Of a stretch of DNA of 40,097 nt, positions 1 to 10,377 are shown one piece after another. The translations under genes and the position numbers were made by a program. The stretch's first letter is position 1, and each line of letters opens with the position of its first letter. Source of the stretch: Acidobacteriaceae bacterium (lineage in GTDB: Bacteria > Acidobacteriota > Terriglobia > Terriglobales > Acidobacteriaceae); the NCBI GenBank assembly GCA_003151435.1, contig PLXP01000226.1, forward strand, positions 19,819-59,915. The letters run 5' to 3'. The notes beneath the pieces were generated by a model. That model saw only the letters and a program-made list of their open reading frames with translations, was not told where the DNA came from and did no database searches.

Positions 1-2424
1 CAGGATGTGCGTTACGCATTGCGGCAGTTGCGCCGCGCGCCGGGCTTCGCGCTGACGGCTGTGCTCACGCTGGCCCTGGGCATCGGCGCGAATAGCACCA
101 TCCTCAGTTGGATCAGTTCCACTTTGTTCAATCCCATCCCCGGCGTCACGCAAACCGGGAACATGATCACCATCCAGGTGGGTGAACGCAGCGAACATGC
201 CACACCGCCGCTTTCATATTTGGATTTTGTGGATTTGCGCGACAACGCCAAAAGTTTTTCTGGCATGCTCGCCTATCACGACGACTACATGTCCATCACA
301 GGCTCCGGAAAGCCGGAGCGTATCTATGGCGCGGTGACCACGGCGAGCTACTTCGAGGTATTGGGGGTGCAGCCTCTTCTAGGGCGCACTCTTCTGGCCT
401 CGCAGGGCAACGAACGTGCCGGTTTAGCTGAGGCTGTGCTCGGTTACGGATTGTGGCAGAACCACTTTGCCGGCGATCCATCGATCGTTGGCAAGACCAT
501 CGAGATCAACCTTCATCCCTACACGGTTGTCGGCATCGCGCCCCAGGGTTTTCAGGGTTGCAAGAGCGGCCTGCGCACGGATATATGGCTTCCTCTTGGA
601 ATGGACAAGTCTATCTGGGGTTCGAACCGGATCGAGAGCCGGGGCGAGTCCTGGCTCAACGTGCTGGGTGTGCTGCGCACGGGAGTCGATCATCGTCAGG
701 CCGAGAATGAACTGAATCTTCTGATGCAGCGCATCGCCGATCATTCCCCCACTCTGCACCAGGGCAACAACACCATCTCCACAGATCCGCTGTGGCGCTC
801 GCCGTTTGGCGCGAATGTATACCTCGCTGGAACGCTGCCAATTCTTCTGGCGTTGGCGGCGGTGCTGTTGTTGCTTGCCTGCGCCAACGTGACCAATCTT
901 CTTCTCGTGCGGTCGGTGGCGCGGCGCCGCGAATTCGCAATTCGCTTATCGATGGGAGCAAGCCGCTGGAGACTGGTGCGGCAGTTGATGGTGGAGAACG
1001 TGATGATCGCCCTTGCGGGCGGGGCCGTCGCACTGGGTTCGACGGTGTGGACAGCCAAAAGCATCTCCGCGTTTTTGCCAGCCACAACGTTGCCTCTCGC
1101 AATCAACGGAAGCGTCGACCGGCGCGTCATGCTGATCACGATTGTGGTCTCGCTTTTCACTGCCATAGTATCCGGCGTTGTTCCGGCGCTACGTGTATCC
1201 AGCCTCTCGCCCATGTCGGTACTGAAGGACGAGGCGCTGAATTCGACAGGTGGCCTCAGCAAATCGCGTCTTGCATCGGGACTGGTGGTGGCGCAGGTTG
1301 CGTTGTCGCTGCTGCTGCTGGCCTGCGCGGGGCTGTTTGTCCGCAGCCTCCAGGAAGCTCAAAAGGCCGATCCCGGCTTCGATTCCAGTCATGTGCTGCT
1401 GGCCACTTTTGACCTCGATCCGATGGGCTACTCGCGAGCGACCGGCATCGAGTTCGAACGCCAGGTGATCGCCCGGGTGAAGCAGTTGCCCGGTGTGCAG
1501 TCGGCGACGCTGGCGGACTTTTCTCCGCTCAGCTTCACCATCCATTCCGATGGTGTGATGCCGGAAGGCTACGTGCCCCATCTGCACGAATCCATCGAGG
1601 CGGACCGTGGAGTTGTGGGACCGAATTATCTTGAAACACTGCGCACGCCGTTGCTGGCTGGCCGCGACTTCACTGACCAGGACAAGTCCGACACGTTGCC
1701 TGTTGTGATCGTCAACAAGGCATTGATCGATCGCTACTGGCCGGGGCAAAACGCGATTGACAAGCGGATTCAAGTATCAGGGAGATGGACCACGGTGGTT
1801 GGAGTGGCGGCAAACGCAAAATACCGGCGCTTGACCAACGACCCCGCACCGCTCGTGCTTGTGCCCCTGACTCAGCGCTACGAAAGCGAAGTGATTCTGC
1901 ATGTGCGCGCCAACGGCGATCCGCAAGCGCTCGCTTACGCTATAGAGCAAACCATTCACGGGCTCAATGGCGATCTGCCGGTTTTCAACGCAACTACGCT
2001 TAAAGCGAACATGCAGATAGGCAACGTTTTCGAGCGCATTGCGGTGACCTTCGCAGGTTCATTCGGCGTGCTGGCGCTCATCCTGGCGGCCGTCGGAATC
2101 TATGGCGTGGTGGCTTACACGACCAGGCAGCGGACTCATGAAATCGGCATCCGGCTGGCGCTGGGCGCGGGCAAGGCGGCGATCTTTCGCGACGTGCTTC
2201 AACAGGGATTGAAGCTCACGATTGCGGGATTGGTGGTCGGCATAGCGGCTTCCGTGTTCCTGACCCGCTTTTTGCGCAGCATGCTCTTCGGCGTGGGCGC
2301 AACCGATCTGTTGACCTTTGCCACCGTGGCCGCAGCGCTCTGCGTGGTGGCCCTGGTCGCATGCTTTCTTCCCGCGCGGCGCGCCGCATCCGTCGACCCC
2401 ATGCAAGCTCTACGTACAGAATAG
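1..2424 (+). CDS. ADOP-type ABC transporter permease (MacB/FtsX-like), 5' end outside window
   Basis: The reading frame is open from the first base (Q-D-V-R-Y-A-L-R-Q), so the start lies upstream. The three sister genes place 3-5 residues before QDxRYALRQ, so only a few codons are missing. The protein is an inner-membrane permease with two MacB_PCD-FtsX halves: a first membrane span near residues 14-35, a periplasmic domain to about 275, spans around 278-300, 330-350, 378-398 and 425-445, a second periplasmic domain, and three C-terminal spans from about 680 on. The C-terminus ends [17 protein letters not shown], typical of the acidobacterial duplicated permeases (ADOP). The family is thought to move hydrophobic or envelope substrates by mechanotransmission, and the substrate is unknown. 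The stop overlaps the AGGAG ribosome-binding site of the next permease gene, which suggests coupled translation. The family call is confident and the function is inferred. Confidence 0.93.
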   Translation, partial: QDVRYALRQLRRAPGFALTAVLTLALGIGANSTILSWISSTLFNPIPGVTQTGNMITIQVGERSEHATPPLSYLDFVDLRDNAKSFSGMLAYHDDYMSITGSGKPERIYGAVTTASYFEVLGVQPLLGRTLLASQGNERAGLAEAVLGYGLWQNHFAGDPSIVGKTIEINLHPYTVVGIAPQGFQGCKSGLRTDIWLPLGMDKSIWGSNRIESRGESWLNVLGVLRTGVDHRQAENELNLLMQRIADHSPTLHQGNNTISTDPLWRSPFGANVYLAGTLPILLALAAVLLLLACANVTNLLLVRSVARRREFAIRLSMGASRWRLVRQLMVENVMIALAGGAVALGSTVWTAKSISAFLPATTLPLAINGSVDRRVMLITIVVSLFTAIVSGVVPALRVSSLSPMSVLKDEALNSTGGLSKSRLASGLVVAQVALSLLLLACAGLFVRSLQEAQKADPGFDSSHVLLATFDLDPMGYSRATGIEFERQVIARVKQLPGVQSATLADFSPLSFTIHSDGVMPEGYVPHLHESIEADRGVVGPNYLETLRTPLLAGRDFTDQDKSDTLPVVIVNKALIDRYWPGQNAIDKRIQVSGRWTTVVGVAANAKYRRLTNDPAPLVLVPLTQRYESEVILHVRANGDPQALAYAIEQTIHGLNGDLPVFNATTLKANMQIGNVFERIAVTFAGSFGVLALILAAVGIYGVVAYTTRQRTHEIGIRLALGAGKAAIFRDVLQQGLKLTIAGLVVGIAASVFLTRFLRSMLFGVGATDLLTFATVAAALCVVALVACFLPARRAASVDPMQALRTE

Positions 2425-2436
2425 GAGCCGCAGGAA

Positions 2437-4986
2437 TTGAATACATTTCCCCAAGACCTTCGTTATGCCCTGCGACAGTTGCGCAAATCGCCGGGATTCA
2501 CGCTGACGGCCGTGATCACGCTGGCTCTCGGCATCGGGGCCAACGCGGCCATCTTCACGCTGGTGCAGGGAATCCTGCTGCGCTCGCTGCCGGTGGCCGA
2601 CCCCTCGCAACTCTACCGCATCGGCGACACGGACGATTGCTGCGTCAACGGCGGATTTGTGGGGGAGAACGGCGACTTCGACATCTTCTCTTACGACCTT
2701 TATCTGCACTTGAAGCATGAGGCGCCGGAGTTTCAGCAACTGGCCGCGGTGGAAGCCGGGCAATGGCAGTGGAGCGTGCGTCGGGGAAACGCTCTCCCCA
2801 AGGAGATGGGCGCTGAGTTTGTCACGGGCAACTATTTTTCTACGCTTGGCCTGGGAGCTTATGCGGGCCGCGTGTTCAGCGAGGCAGACGACCAGCCCTC
2901 GTCTGCGCCTGTGGTGGTGCTGAGCTACCGCACCTGGGAAACCGAGTTCGCCGCCGACCCTGCGATTGTAGGTTCGACGATCTATATCCAGGCTAGGCCT
3001 TTCAATGTAATTGGTATTGCGCCGCGCGGGTTTTTCGGCGATCGCGTGACGGACAGGCCGGCGGCTTTCTGGATGCCTGTGCAAGATGAACCGTATGTCC
3101 GCGGAGACAGCACGATTCTCCATCACATGGACTCCAACTGGCTCTATCCCATTGGGAGAATCAAGCCGGGCACGAACATCGGCGTACTGCAGACCAAGCT
3201 GTCGGTTGCGCTGCGGCAGTGGCTCTCCACGCGTCCCGTGTACACCGACAACGGCGGCTCGATGATTATTCCCAAACAGCACGTGGTGATCGTGCCGGGT
3301 GGAGGCGGCATTCAGAGCATGCAGCAGGAGACGGGCACGGGCCTCAAGATGCTGATGATTCTGTCGTCGGTGGTGCTTCTGATTGCGTGTGCGAACATCG
3401 CCAACCTGCTGCTGGCACGAGCCACCGCCCGGCGTGCCGACATTGCGGTGCGCATGGCTCTGGGCGCGTCGAGGCGCGCCATCATTCGCCAGATCATTAC
3501 TGAAAGTGTGCTGCTGAGCTGCATCGGCGGGCTCGCGGGATTGGGCGTGGCCTACGCAGGGTCGCGTACGATTCTCGCGCTCGCGTTTCCCGACGCGCGC
3601 AATCTCCCGATTGAGGCGAGCCCTTCGTTGACGGTGTTGGGATTCGCATTTCTCGTCTCGCTGGTGACGGGAATCCTGTTCGGCCTGGCTCCGGCCTGGC
3701 TGTCCTCGCATGCGCAACCGGCGGAGGCGCTGCGTGGCGCCAATCGTTCCACACGCGATCGCTCATCGTTGCCGCAGAAGGCGCTGGTCGTGTTTCAGGC
3801 CGCGTTGTCGCTGGTTTTGCTGGCAGGCGCGATCCTGATGACAAAATCTCTGAACAATCTGGAGCATCAGGATTTCGGTATTGCCACGACGCATCGCTAC
3901 GTGCTGCACCTCGATCCCGCGGGTGCGGGCTATACAAACGACCGCTTGCCCGCGTTGTACCGCGAGATTGAAGATCGTTTTTCCTCGTTGCCCGGCATAG
4001 CCAACATTGGCTTGGCGCTCTATAGCCCTCTTGAAGGCAACAACTGGGGCGAGTGCGTGATTCAGCAGGGTCATCCGGCTCCCGGACCGAATGACAACTG
4101 CGGCTCGACGTGGGACCGCGTCAGCACGCACTTTCTTTCATCCATCGGCGTTCCCATGGTGCGCGGCCGCGATTTCAGCGACCAGGACACAACAACTTCG
4201 CAGTTCGTCGCTGTAGTCAATGAGACTTTCGTGAAGCGCTTCTTTCCCAACGAGGACCCGGTGGGCAAGCACTTCGGCATCGACGACGTGAAGTACTCCG
4301 GCAGCTTTGAGATCGTGGGTGTCTTCCGCGATTTCAAGATGAACAATCCGCGAGATCCTTCACGCCCGGTCTACCTTCGCCCGCTTTCGCAGAGGTTCAC
4401 CGGCTACAAGGAACCGCCGATCGTGGGCGGCGAGACGCAGTCGATGTTCATCGATTCGATCATTGTGAGCTTCAAAGCTCCTCAACAGGATGCCGACGCG
4501 CTGATCCGGCGTACGCTGGGCTCCATCGATCCGAACCTGACGTTGGTCGATCTCCGCTCGCTCGATGCGCAGGTTGCAGGCAACTTTAACCAGGAACGCT
4601 TGATCGCGCGACTCACCAGCCTATTCGGCTTGCTGGCGCTCATCCTCGCTTCTGTTGGTCTTTACGGCGTGATGTCGTACTTCGTGGTGCGCCGCACGAG
4701 CGAGATCGGCATTCGCATGGCGCTTGGCGCGACGCGTTCGAGCGTCGTAAGGATTGTGTTGCGCGGCGTCCTGGTACAGATCGTGTTGGGACTCGTGCTG
4801 GGCATTCCCGCCGCGTTGTTAGCGGGGCACCTGATGGCGAGCCAGCTCTACGGCGTCAAGGCCTACGATCCGCTGGCGTTGGCCGGCGCGACTGTGGTGC
4901 TGGCGATCTGCGCGGCTTTCGCTGGATTCATTCCGGCGCGCCGAGCCGCTTCCATTGAGCCGATGCAGGCTTTGCGCACGGAATAG
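2437..4986 (+). CDS. ADOP-type ABC transporter permease (MacB/FtsX-like)
   Basis: This is an 849-residue inner-membrane permease of the duplicated MacB/FtsX type. The chosen start is a TTG at 2437, with AGGAG at 2423-2427 nine bases upstream. It places [19 protein letters not shown] at the N-terminus, matching its paralogues. The first span is at about residues 19-42 and is followed by a large periplasmic MacB_PCD-like domain. Four spans lie between about 305 and 460 (including [23 protein letters not shown]), then a second periplasmic domain and three C-terminal spans. It ends with the family signature [17 protein letters not shown]. It lies 12 bp after the preceding permease and shares the operon with an ATPase and a TolC protein, so it may be part of a MacB-TolC-like exporter. 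The periplasmic domains differ clearly from the neighbours, so the paralogues probably bind different ligands. Confidence 0.92.
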   Translation: MNTFPQDLRYALRQLRKSPGFTLTAVITLALGIGANAAIFTLVQGILLRSLPVADPSQLYRIGDTDDCCVNGGFVGENGDFDIFSYDLYLHLKHEAPEFQQLAAVEAGQWQWSVRRGNALPKEMGAEFVTGNYFSTLGLGAYAGRVFSEADDQPSSAPVVVLSYRTWETEFAADPAIVGSTIYIQARPFNVIGIAPRGFFGDRVTDRPAAFWMPVQDEPYVRGDSTILHHMDSNWLYPIGRIKPGTNIGVLQTKLSVALRQWLSTRPVYTDNGGSMIIPKQHVVIVPGGGGIQSMQQETGTGLKMLMILSSVVLLIACANIANLLLARATARRADIAVRMALGASRRAIIRQIITESVLLSCIGGLAGLGVAYAGSRTILALAFPDARNLPIEASPSLTVLGFAFLVSLVTGILFGLAPAWLSSHAQPAEALRGANRSTRDRSSLPQKALVVFQAALSLVLLAGAILMTKSLNNLEHQDFGIATTHRYVLHLDPAGAGYTNDRLPALYREIEDRFSSLPGIANIGLALYSPLEGNNWGECVIQQGHPAPGPNDNCGSTWDRVSTHFLSSIGVPMVRGRDFSDQDTTTSQFVAVVNETFVKRFFPNEDPVGKHFGIDDVKYSGSFEIVGVFRDFKMNNPRDPSRPVYLRPLSQRFTGYKEPPIVGGETQSMFIDSIIVSFKAPQQDADALIRRTLGSIDPNLTLVDLRSLDAQVAGNFNQERLIARLTSLFGLLALILASVGLYGVMSYFVVRRTSEIGIRMALGATRSSVVRIVLRGVLVQIVLGLVLGIPAALLAGHLMASQLYGVKAYDPLALAGATVVLAICAAFAGFIPARRAASIEPMQALRTE

Positions 4987-5005
4987 TTCCCCGGAGGATA
5001 TGAAT

Positions 5006-5158
5006 ATGAATTCGTTGCTTCAAGATATTCGCTACGCGATGAGGCAGTTGCGCAAGTCGCCGGGCTTCACGCTCACCGTCGTGGTCACGCTGGCCGCGGC
5101 ATTGCCGGCGCGCCGCGCCGCGCGAGTGGAACCCATGCAGGCGCTGCGCACCGAATAG
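5006..5158 (+). pseudogene. Internally deleted ADOP permease relic (50 codons)
   Basis: This short frame joins the first ~28 residues of an ADOP permease ([20 protein letters not shown], then the beginning of the first membrane span) directly to the last ~20 residues ([18 protein letters not shown]). About 750-800 residues of a normal permease are missing and the frame is preserved. The start at 5006 is preferred because GGAGG at 4993-4997 is 8 bp upstream. An ATG at 5000 would be only 2 bp from it. Its ends are not identical to either flanking permease, so it appears to have been a separate paralogue. A clean internal deletion between short GC-rich repeats is the simplest origin. A collapsed assembly across the conserved permease ends is the alternative. 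The product would be at most a one-span peptide, and any function is doubtful. Confidence 0.8.
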
Positions 5159-5185
5159 CACGAACGTTAAGAAAGGGTTTTTGCG

Positions 5186-7642
5186 ATGCGATCGATCATT
5201 CAGGATGTCCGCTACGCGCTGCGGCAGCTGCGCAAGTCCCCAGTGTTTATGCTGACTGCGGTTACCGTGTTGGCGTTGGGCCTGGGCGCGAACATTGCCG
5301 TCTTCACGCTGCTGAATGGAATCCTGCTGCGCCCGCTGCCGTACGCGCAGCCGGATCGCGTCGTGGCGATTCAGATGTTGGGTGCGCAGCCCTACTATGG
5401 CATGAGCTATGCCAACATGCTGCAACTGCGCGATGGCGTGGGGCCGGGCATGCAGATCGGCATGACACAGGACAACTCGAACGCCAGTCTTGTGGGCCCG
5501 GGCGGCCGTCTGCAGGTAGAGCGGACCACGGTGACAGCCGGGCTCTTCCAGATGCTCGGCGTGCAGCCGATGTTGGGTCGCGGATTTCGTGCTGAAGAAA
5601 ACGACCCGGGTAGTGATCATGTCGTGATCATCGGCGAAGAGGTTTGGCGTAAGCTCTATGCGTCCGACGGTTACATCGTCGGCAAAACGCTCACCATCAA
5701 GAGCGAGCCTTACACGATCGTCGGCGTCATGCCCAAGGGCTTTTCATTTCCATTCGCCGATCCGATGCAGATATGGTCTCCCGTGGTTCTTAGCGCGGCC
5801 AGCAAAACTAAAATGACCGGCGACAGCCTTGCATGGGGCGTGATGTATGCTCGCTTGCCAAACGGGGTAACTGCCGCGCAACTGGCGGCGAACTTGAGTC
5901 GTACGCAGGCAGTCATCGCCAGGGAAGTCACTAACCAGGATCTCGCCACGCGGGTCAAGGTCACCGGGTATCAGGAATCGCTCAACGAGGAAGTGCGGAA
6001 GCCTCTGGCGCTGCTCTACGGTGTGGTGCTGGGCATCTGGGCACTGGCATGCCTTAACGTCACGAGCCTCATGTTGACTCGCGCCGTTGCACGCACACGG
6101 GAACAGGCTGTGCGCTCCGCGCTGGGCGCAAGTCGCGGCCGTCTGCTGCAACAGGCGATTGTTGAAAGCATGCTGTTGAGCGGGATGGGCGGAGTTTCCG
6201 GTTTGCTGCTCGGGCAATGCGCCATTAAGCTTCTGTGGCATCAAATCGTGCGCCATCTGCCGCTGACCAATGCCGTGCATGTTGATTGGCGCGTGATTGC
6301 TTGCATGGCGGTACTTGCCTTGCTGACTGCAATCATCGTCGGCGTCTTTCCGGCATTGCGCGCCATGCGCCGCGAAGTGCGTGGCGGCCTTAACGGAGTT
6401 ACGACTACTGCTACGGCTGGACAGAATCGCACGCGTGAAGCACTGGTGGTAGCGCAACTCGCGTTGACGCTGGTGTTCCTCGTAGGAGCGGGGCTGTTTC
6501 TTCGCACCATCCACGCTCTGCGGCAGGTGCCACTGGGATTCGCGCAGCAGAACGTGCTCACCGGCGGAGTCATTCTGAACGGAAGCGATTTGAATAATGG
6601 CGACAAAGCTTCGCAGAACGTCGTGCTCACTTCCTATCTGCCGCTGCTGGAACGGCTACGCGCGATCCCAGGAGTCAGGGTGGCCGCGCTCAGCTCCGTG
6701 CTTCCGCTGCGTTCCGAGTTCAGCGTTAGCATTATTGGCGAGCTTGACCACAAGAATGCCCCAAGCGGAAAGGCTCCCATGGCAGACGGGCGTTTGGCTT
6801 CGTCGGGCTTGGTGGACGCGTTGGGGATTCCGATGGTGAGGGGCCGCTTTTTCGCGGACGACGATACGGCGACATCGCCCGTTGTCGTGGTTGTGAACCA
6901 GGCTTTTGCCAATCGCTATCTTCCGGGACAGGATCCCATTGGGCATGCCTACGGATTGGGCAAGGGCCGCTTTGCAGACGCGCGGATCGTGGGCGTGATT
7001 GGCGACGTGAAGCAGCGGAGCGTAATGGATGCCACCAAGCCGGAGGTCTACTTCTGCCTTGCGCAGATTGATCCCGGAGAGCCGCTTTACGGCATCGCCA
7101 CCGCATTTATCCAGGTTGCCATTCGCAGCGCGATTCCAGCGGAGGCGTTGCGCGCGCAGTTCGACAAAGCGCTGCATGAGGTTGCGCCGGATGCCACCAC
7201 AACCAACGTGAAGACCATCCACGAGGCGGTTGAAGATTCATTCGGAAGCCAGACGCTCATTGCGCATCTGCTCGAATGCTTTGCGGCGATTGCTCTGATG
7301 ATTGCTTCCGTCGGACTTTATGGCTTGCTGTCATTTGGGGTTGCGCAGCGTACGCGCGAGATTGGTGTGAGGCTTGCACTGGGCGCGCCGCAAGGCAATA
7401 TTCTTTCGCTCGTGTTGCGCCGCGCTCTTCTGATGGTTGCTGTCGGGCTTGCGATAGGAACAGGGATGGCGTGGTTTGCCGTCCGCTTTGCCAGCAGCTA
7501 TATCTACGGCGTGCGCGCGCACGATGGCCTCACGTTTGCAGCGGTTGTCTTTGTGCTCGCGGCCGCATCGCTTATTGCGGCGTGGCTGCCCGCGCGGCGC
7601 GCGGTGTCGGTTGACCCCATTCTTGCTTTGAGATCGGAGTAA
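5186..7642 (+). CDS. ADOP-type ABC transporter permease (MacB/FtsX-like)
   Basis: This is an 818-residue inner-membrane permease. The ATG at 5186 is preceded by GAAAGGG at 5171-5177, about 8 bp upstream. The order of parts is N-terminal span (about 17-40), MacB_PCD-like periplasmic domain, four central spans between about 275 and 440, second periplasmic domain, and three C-terminal spans. The last part reads LPARRAVSVDPILALRSE, a slightly diverged form of the family tail. It is the last permease before the ATPase gene, 11 bp away, and is therefore the most likely direct partner of that ATPase. The family call is strong. The substrate cannot be read from sequence. Confidence 0.92.
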   Translation: MRSIIQDVRYALRQLRKSPVFMLTAVTVLALGLGANIAVFTLLNGILLRPLPYAQPDRVVAIQMLGAQPYYGMSYANMLQLRDGVGPGMQIGMTQDNSNASLVGPGGRLQVERTTVTAGLFQMLGVQPMLGRGFRAEENDPGSDHVVIIGEEVWRKLYASDGYIVGKTLTIKSEPYTIVGVMPKGFSFPFADPMQIWSPVVLSAASKTKMTGDSLAWGVMYARLPNGVTAAQLAANLSRTQAVIAREVTNQDLATRVKVTGYQESLNEEVRKPLALLYGVVLGIWALACLNVTSLMLTRAVARTREQAVRSALGASRGRLLQQAIVESMLLSGMGGVSGLLLGQCAIKLLWHQIVRHLPLTNAVHVDWRVIACMAVLALLTAIIVGVFPALRAMRREVRGGLNGVTTTATAGQNRTREALVVAQLALTLVFLVGAGLFLRTIHALRQVPLGFAQQNVLTGGVILNGSDLNNGDKASQNVVLTSYLPLLERLRAIPGVRVAALSSVLPLRSEFSVSIIGELDHKNAPSGKAPMADGRLASSGLVDALGIPMVRGRFFADDDTATSPVVVVVNQAFANRYLPGQDPIGHAYGLGKGRFADARIVGVIGDVKQRSVMDATKPEVYFCLAQIDPGEPLYGIATAFIQVAIRSAIPAEALRAQFDKALHEVAPDATTTNVKTIHEAVEDSFGSQTLIAHLLECFAAIALMIASVGLYGLLSFGVAQRTREIGVRLALGAPQGNILSLVLRRALLMVAVGLAIGTGMAWFAVRFASSYIYGVRAHDGLTFAAVVFVLAAASLIAAWLPARRAVSVDPILALRSE

Positions 7643-7653
7643 TAAAGAACACC

Positions 7654-8352
7654 ATGATTGAACTCAAGAACGTCGAACGCAGTTACAAGACAGGGCACAC
7701 CGAGACATGGGTGTTGCGACGCATCGGCCTGACGATCAAGGAAGGCGAATTCATCACTGTGATGGGGCCGTCAGGGGCAGGGAAGTCGTCGCTGCTGAAT
7801 GTGCTGGCGCTGCTGGATGATAGCTGGCTGGGCGAGTATTGGTTCGGCGAAACGCCGGTCCATTCGCTCAACCGCAAGCAGCGCGCCGACCTGGCGCGGC
7901 AACGCGTCGGCATGGTCTTCCAGAGTTATCACCTGCTGGACGACTTGACCGTGGCGGAGAACATCGACCTGCCGCTCTCGTACAAGAACCTGCCCTCAAA
8001 GGAGCGCCAGGGAATGGTCGCCGACATTCTCGATCGCTTTCAGATCGTGGCCAAGAAGGACCTGTTCCCGAACCAGCTTTCTGGCGGACAGCAGCAGTTG
8101 GTGGGCATAGCGCGCGCGGTGGTTCATGCGCCCGCGCTGTTGCTGGCCGACGAGCCGACAGGCAACCTGCACTCCACGCAGGCGCGCGAGATCATGGAGC
8201 TTTTCCGCGAACTCAATCGGCAGGGAACCACCATTGTGCAGGTGACGCATTCAGAAGTGAACGCCGGCTACGGATCACGCATCCTGGAACTGCACGATGG
8301 ATGGCTCACGCGTGACGAAGCGGTAATGGCAGCAGCAGCGGAGGCCCAGTGA
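7654..8352 (+). CDS. ABC transporter ATP-binding protein (LolD/MacB N-terminal type)
   Basis: This 232-residue cytoplasmic ATPase would drive the permeases upstream. The Walker A motif GPSGAGKSS is at residues 38-46, the Q-loop Gln at 90, the signature LSGGQ at 142-146, Walker B LLLADE at 162-167 and the switch His at 199. Length and motifs fit the LolD/MacB/FtsE family. The residues after the signature read QQLVGIARA, whereas the family usually has QQRVAIARA, so a conserved Arg is replaced by Leu. All catalytic residues are present. It lies 11 bp downstream of the third permease gene, and its stop overlaps the start of the TolC-family gene in the tetranucleotide GTGA. This argues for translational coupling of the energy and outer-membrane components. 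Confidence 0.93.
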   Translation: MIELKNVERSYKTGHTETWVLRRIGLTIKEGEFITVMGPSGAGKSSLLNVLALLDDSWLGEYWFGETPVHSLNRKQRADLARQRVGMVFQSYHLLDDLTVAENIDLPLSYKNLPSKERQGMVADILDRFQIVAKKDLFPNQLSGGQQQLVGIARAVVHAPALLLADEPTGNLHSTQAREIMELFRELNRQGTTIVQVTHSEVNAGYGSRILELHDGWLTRDEAVMAAAAEAQ

Positions 8353-10361
8353 ACGATTTCAAAACCGGTGCATCCCAGGAAAGATCGTTGAGACACAGTT
8401 CGCTCAGACCGCTGCGCGCACAGGTTCAGGCCGTTGCCGCCATTCTTCTGTTGCAGGTTAATCTGGCTTTCGCCGTCGAGCCGCCGTCAACAACGCCGTC
8501 AGTACCGGCGCAACAATCTGCGGCCCCGGCTCAGCCTCTGCCAGCAGTTGCGTCGCAGCTCCCGTTCAATGAGATGATGCGGCACTCGAGAAATCCATTC
8601 GATGCCTACCGCGGAATTTCAGTGCCACCGCCAAGCCTGGCTAACTCTCCACGCTTGAATTCAGTGGTGCGCGACGGCAAGATCTATCTCTCGCTGCGTG
8701 ACGCCATCGATCTGGCACTCGAAGACAATCTCGATATGGTGATCGCGCGTTATAACCTGCCCATTGCGCAGACGGACATCCTGCGCACCTCTGCGGGTGG
8801 TTTTTTTCGCGGCGTCAATACCGGTGTGGTGTCTGGAACGCCCGGTGGTAACGCGGGTGGAGGCGGTGGAGGCACAGGCGCCGGCGGTACGAGCACAGGC
8901 GCCGGCGGCGCTGGTGCAGGCGCTTCGGGAATCGTATCGAACACTCTGGGCACGGGAAGCGCGGTCTCGGTCTACGACCCCCAGATCTCCGCGCAGATCT
9001 TCGACGATCACTCTGCCCAGCAGCTGCAAAACTTCCAGCAGGAAGGCGTACCGATCTACAAGCAGAACTCGGAACAAGCCAGTGTGACCTATGCTCAGGC
9101 CTTCCCCACTGGTAGCAGCCTCCAGGTGGACTTCAGTGACTTCCGTGGGACTTCCAACGGCATTTATGATTACTTCAGTCCGCAGTATTTCGCAAAAGTG
9201 CGTGTGATCGCCCAGCAGCAGATATTGGCTGGCTTTGGACTCTCGACGAACCTGCGCTACCTGCGCATTGCCAAAACCAACCAACACATCACTGACGTCG
9301 CATTTAAGGCGCAGGTGATTGCCACAGTGACCCAGGTTTGCGATATCTACTGGGATCTGGTGAACGCCTATGAAGACGAACAGGTGAACGAGCGTTCCGT
9401 CGCATTTGCAACTGACACGTTGGACAAAAGCCGCAAGCAGTTTCAACTCCAGGCGATTCCGGAGATGGATGTTCTCAAGGCGGAGGGCGACCTGGCTACG
9501 CGTCAGCAGGACTTGACCGTAGCCCGTACGAATCTCGAGTTGCAGGAACTCTACATGAAGAACGCCGTCACCCGGAGCCTGGACGACCCGATTCTCGAGG
9601 AAATGCCCGTCGTTCCCACTGACCGCATCGGCACCCAGATTCAATCCACTTCTGAGCCAGTTCAGGATTTGATCAGCTCGGCACTCAAAAGCCGAACAGA
9701 GCTGCAAATCCAGACATTGGGTCTCGAAAACAGTGAACTCAGTCGCAAGACCGCTCGCAATGCGCTGTTGCCACAGTTGTCCCTCTACGGCCTTTATATT
9801 GGCACCGGTCTCGCTGGCCAGCTGAACTCCGCGTATTACAACAAGTCGATTCCGACTACCCTATCGAATAGCCCCGGCGGCGCCTTGGCGAGCGCATTCA
9901 ACGCCAGTGCACCGGAGTACCAGGTTGGATTGCAATTGAGCATTCCGGTGCGCAATCGCATCGCCAAGGCCGACCAGTACCGTGCCGAGCTCGAATACCG
10001 TCAGACGCAGGTCGGCCTTGAGGAGGCGAAGAAGCGCATCCTCATTGAAGTGCGTAACGCCAGCTATGCTCTCGAACAGGGGGCAAGCCGTGTAGCTGCG
10101 GCGCGCCATGCGCGTGACCTGTCCCAGAAGACGCTCGATATCATGCAGAAGGAACAGAAGCTGGGCGCAGGTTCGAATCAACAGACGCTCTCGGCTGAGC
10201 ATGATTTGGCCGTGGCCGAGTCGGCCCTGGTTGCTGCTGAGACCGCGTATGAAAAAGCTCGGATCGAACTACGGCGAGCAACGGGCACGATTCTTGAGAA
10301 CTACGGCATATCGATCACCGAAGCGAAATCCGGCGTAGTGGTGGAGGCGAGCCATCAGTAA
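8349..10361 (+). CDS. TolC-family outer membrane efflux protein
   Basis: This 670-residue protein belongs to the outer-membrane efflux (TolC/OEP) family, whose trimers form the exit duct of tripartite exporters. The GTG start at 8349 overlaps the ATPase stop by 4 bp. A signal peptide has a long charged n-region, the hydrophobic stretch AVAAILLLQVNLAFA, and a likely cleavage near residue 42. The first half carries YLSLRDAIDLALEDNLDMVIARYN, the usual opening helix of OEP repeats. The second half, around residues 360-650, has the long coiled-coil helices with NASYALEQG and the closing ALVAAETAYEKARIELRRATG. It is longer than typical TolC because of a Pro/Ala/Gln-rich N-terminal linker and a Gly/Ala/Thr-rich insert at residues 160-195. 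No membrane-fusion protein is seen in the window. Confidence 0.92.
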   Translation: MNDFKTGASQERSLRHSSLRPLRAQVQAVAAILLLQVNLAFAVEPPSTTPSVPAQQSAAPAQPLPAVASQLPFNEMMRHSRNPFDAYRGISVPPPSLANSPRLNSVVRDGKIYLSLRDAIDLALEDNLDMVIARYNLPIAQTDILRTSAGGFFRGVNTGVVSGTPGGNAGGGGGGTGAGGTSTGAGGAGAGASGIVSNTLGTGSAVSVYDPQISAQIFDDHSAQQLQNFQQEGVPIYKQNSEQASVTYAQAFPTGSSLQVDFSDFRGTSNGIYDYFSPQYFAKVRVIAQQQILAGFGLSTNLRYLRIAKTNQHITDVAFKAQVIATVTQVCDIYWDLVNAYEDEQVNERSVAFATDTLDKSRKQFQLQAIPEMDVLKAEGDLATRQQDLTVARTNLELQELYMKNAVTRSLDDPILEEMPVVPTDRIGTQIQSTSEPVQDLISSALKSRTELQIQTLGLENSELSRKTARNALLPQLSLYGLYIGTGLAGQLNSAYYNKSIPTTLSNSPGGALASAFNASAPEYQVGLQLSIPVRNRIAKADQYRAELEYRQTQVGLEEAKKRILIEVRNASYALEQGASRVAAARHARDLSQKTLDIMQKEQKLGAGSNQQTLSAEHDLAVAESALVAAETAYEKARIELRRATGTILENYGISITEAKSGVVVEASHQ

Positions 10362-10377
10362 GCAAGAGAAAATAAGA

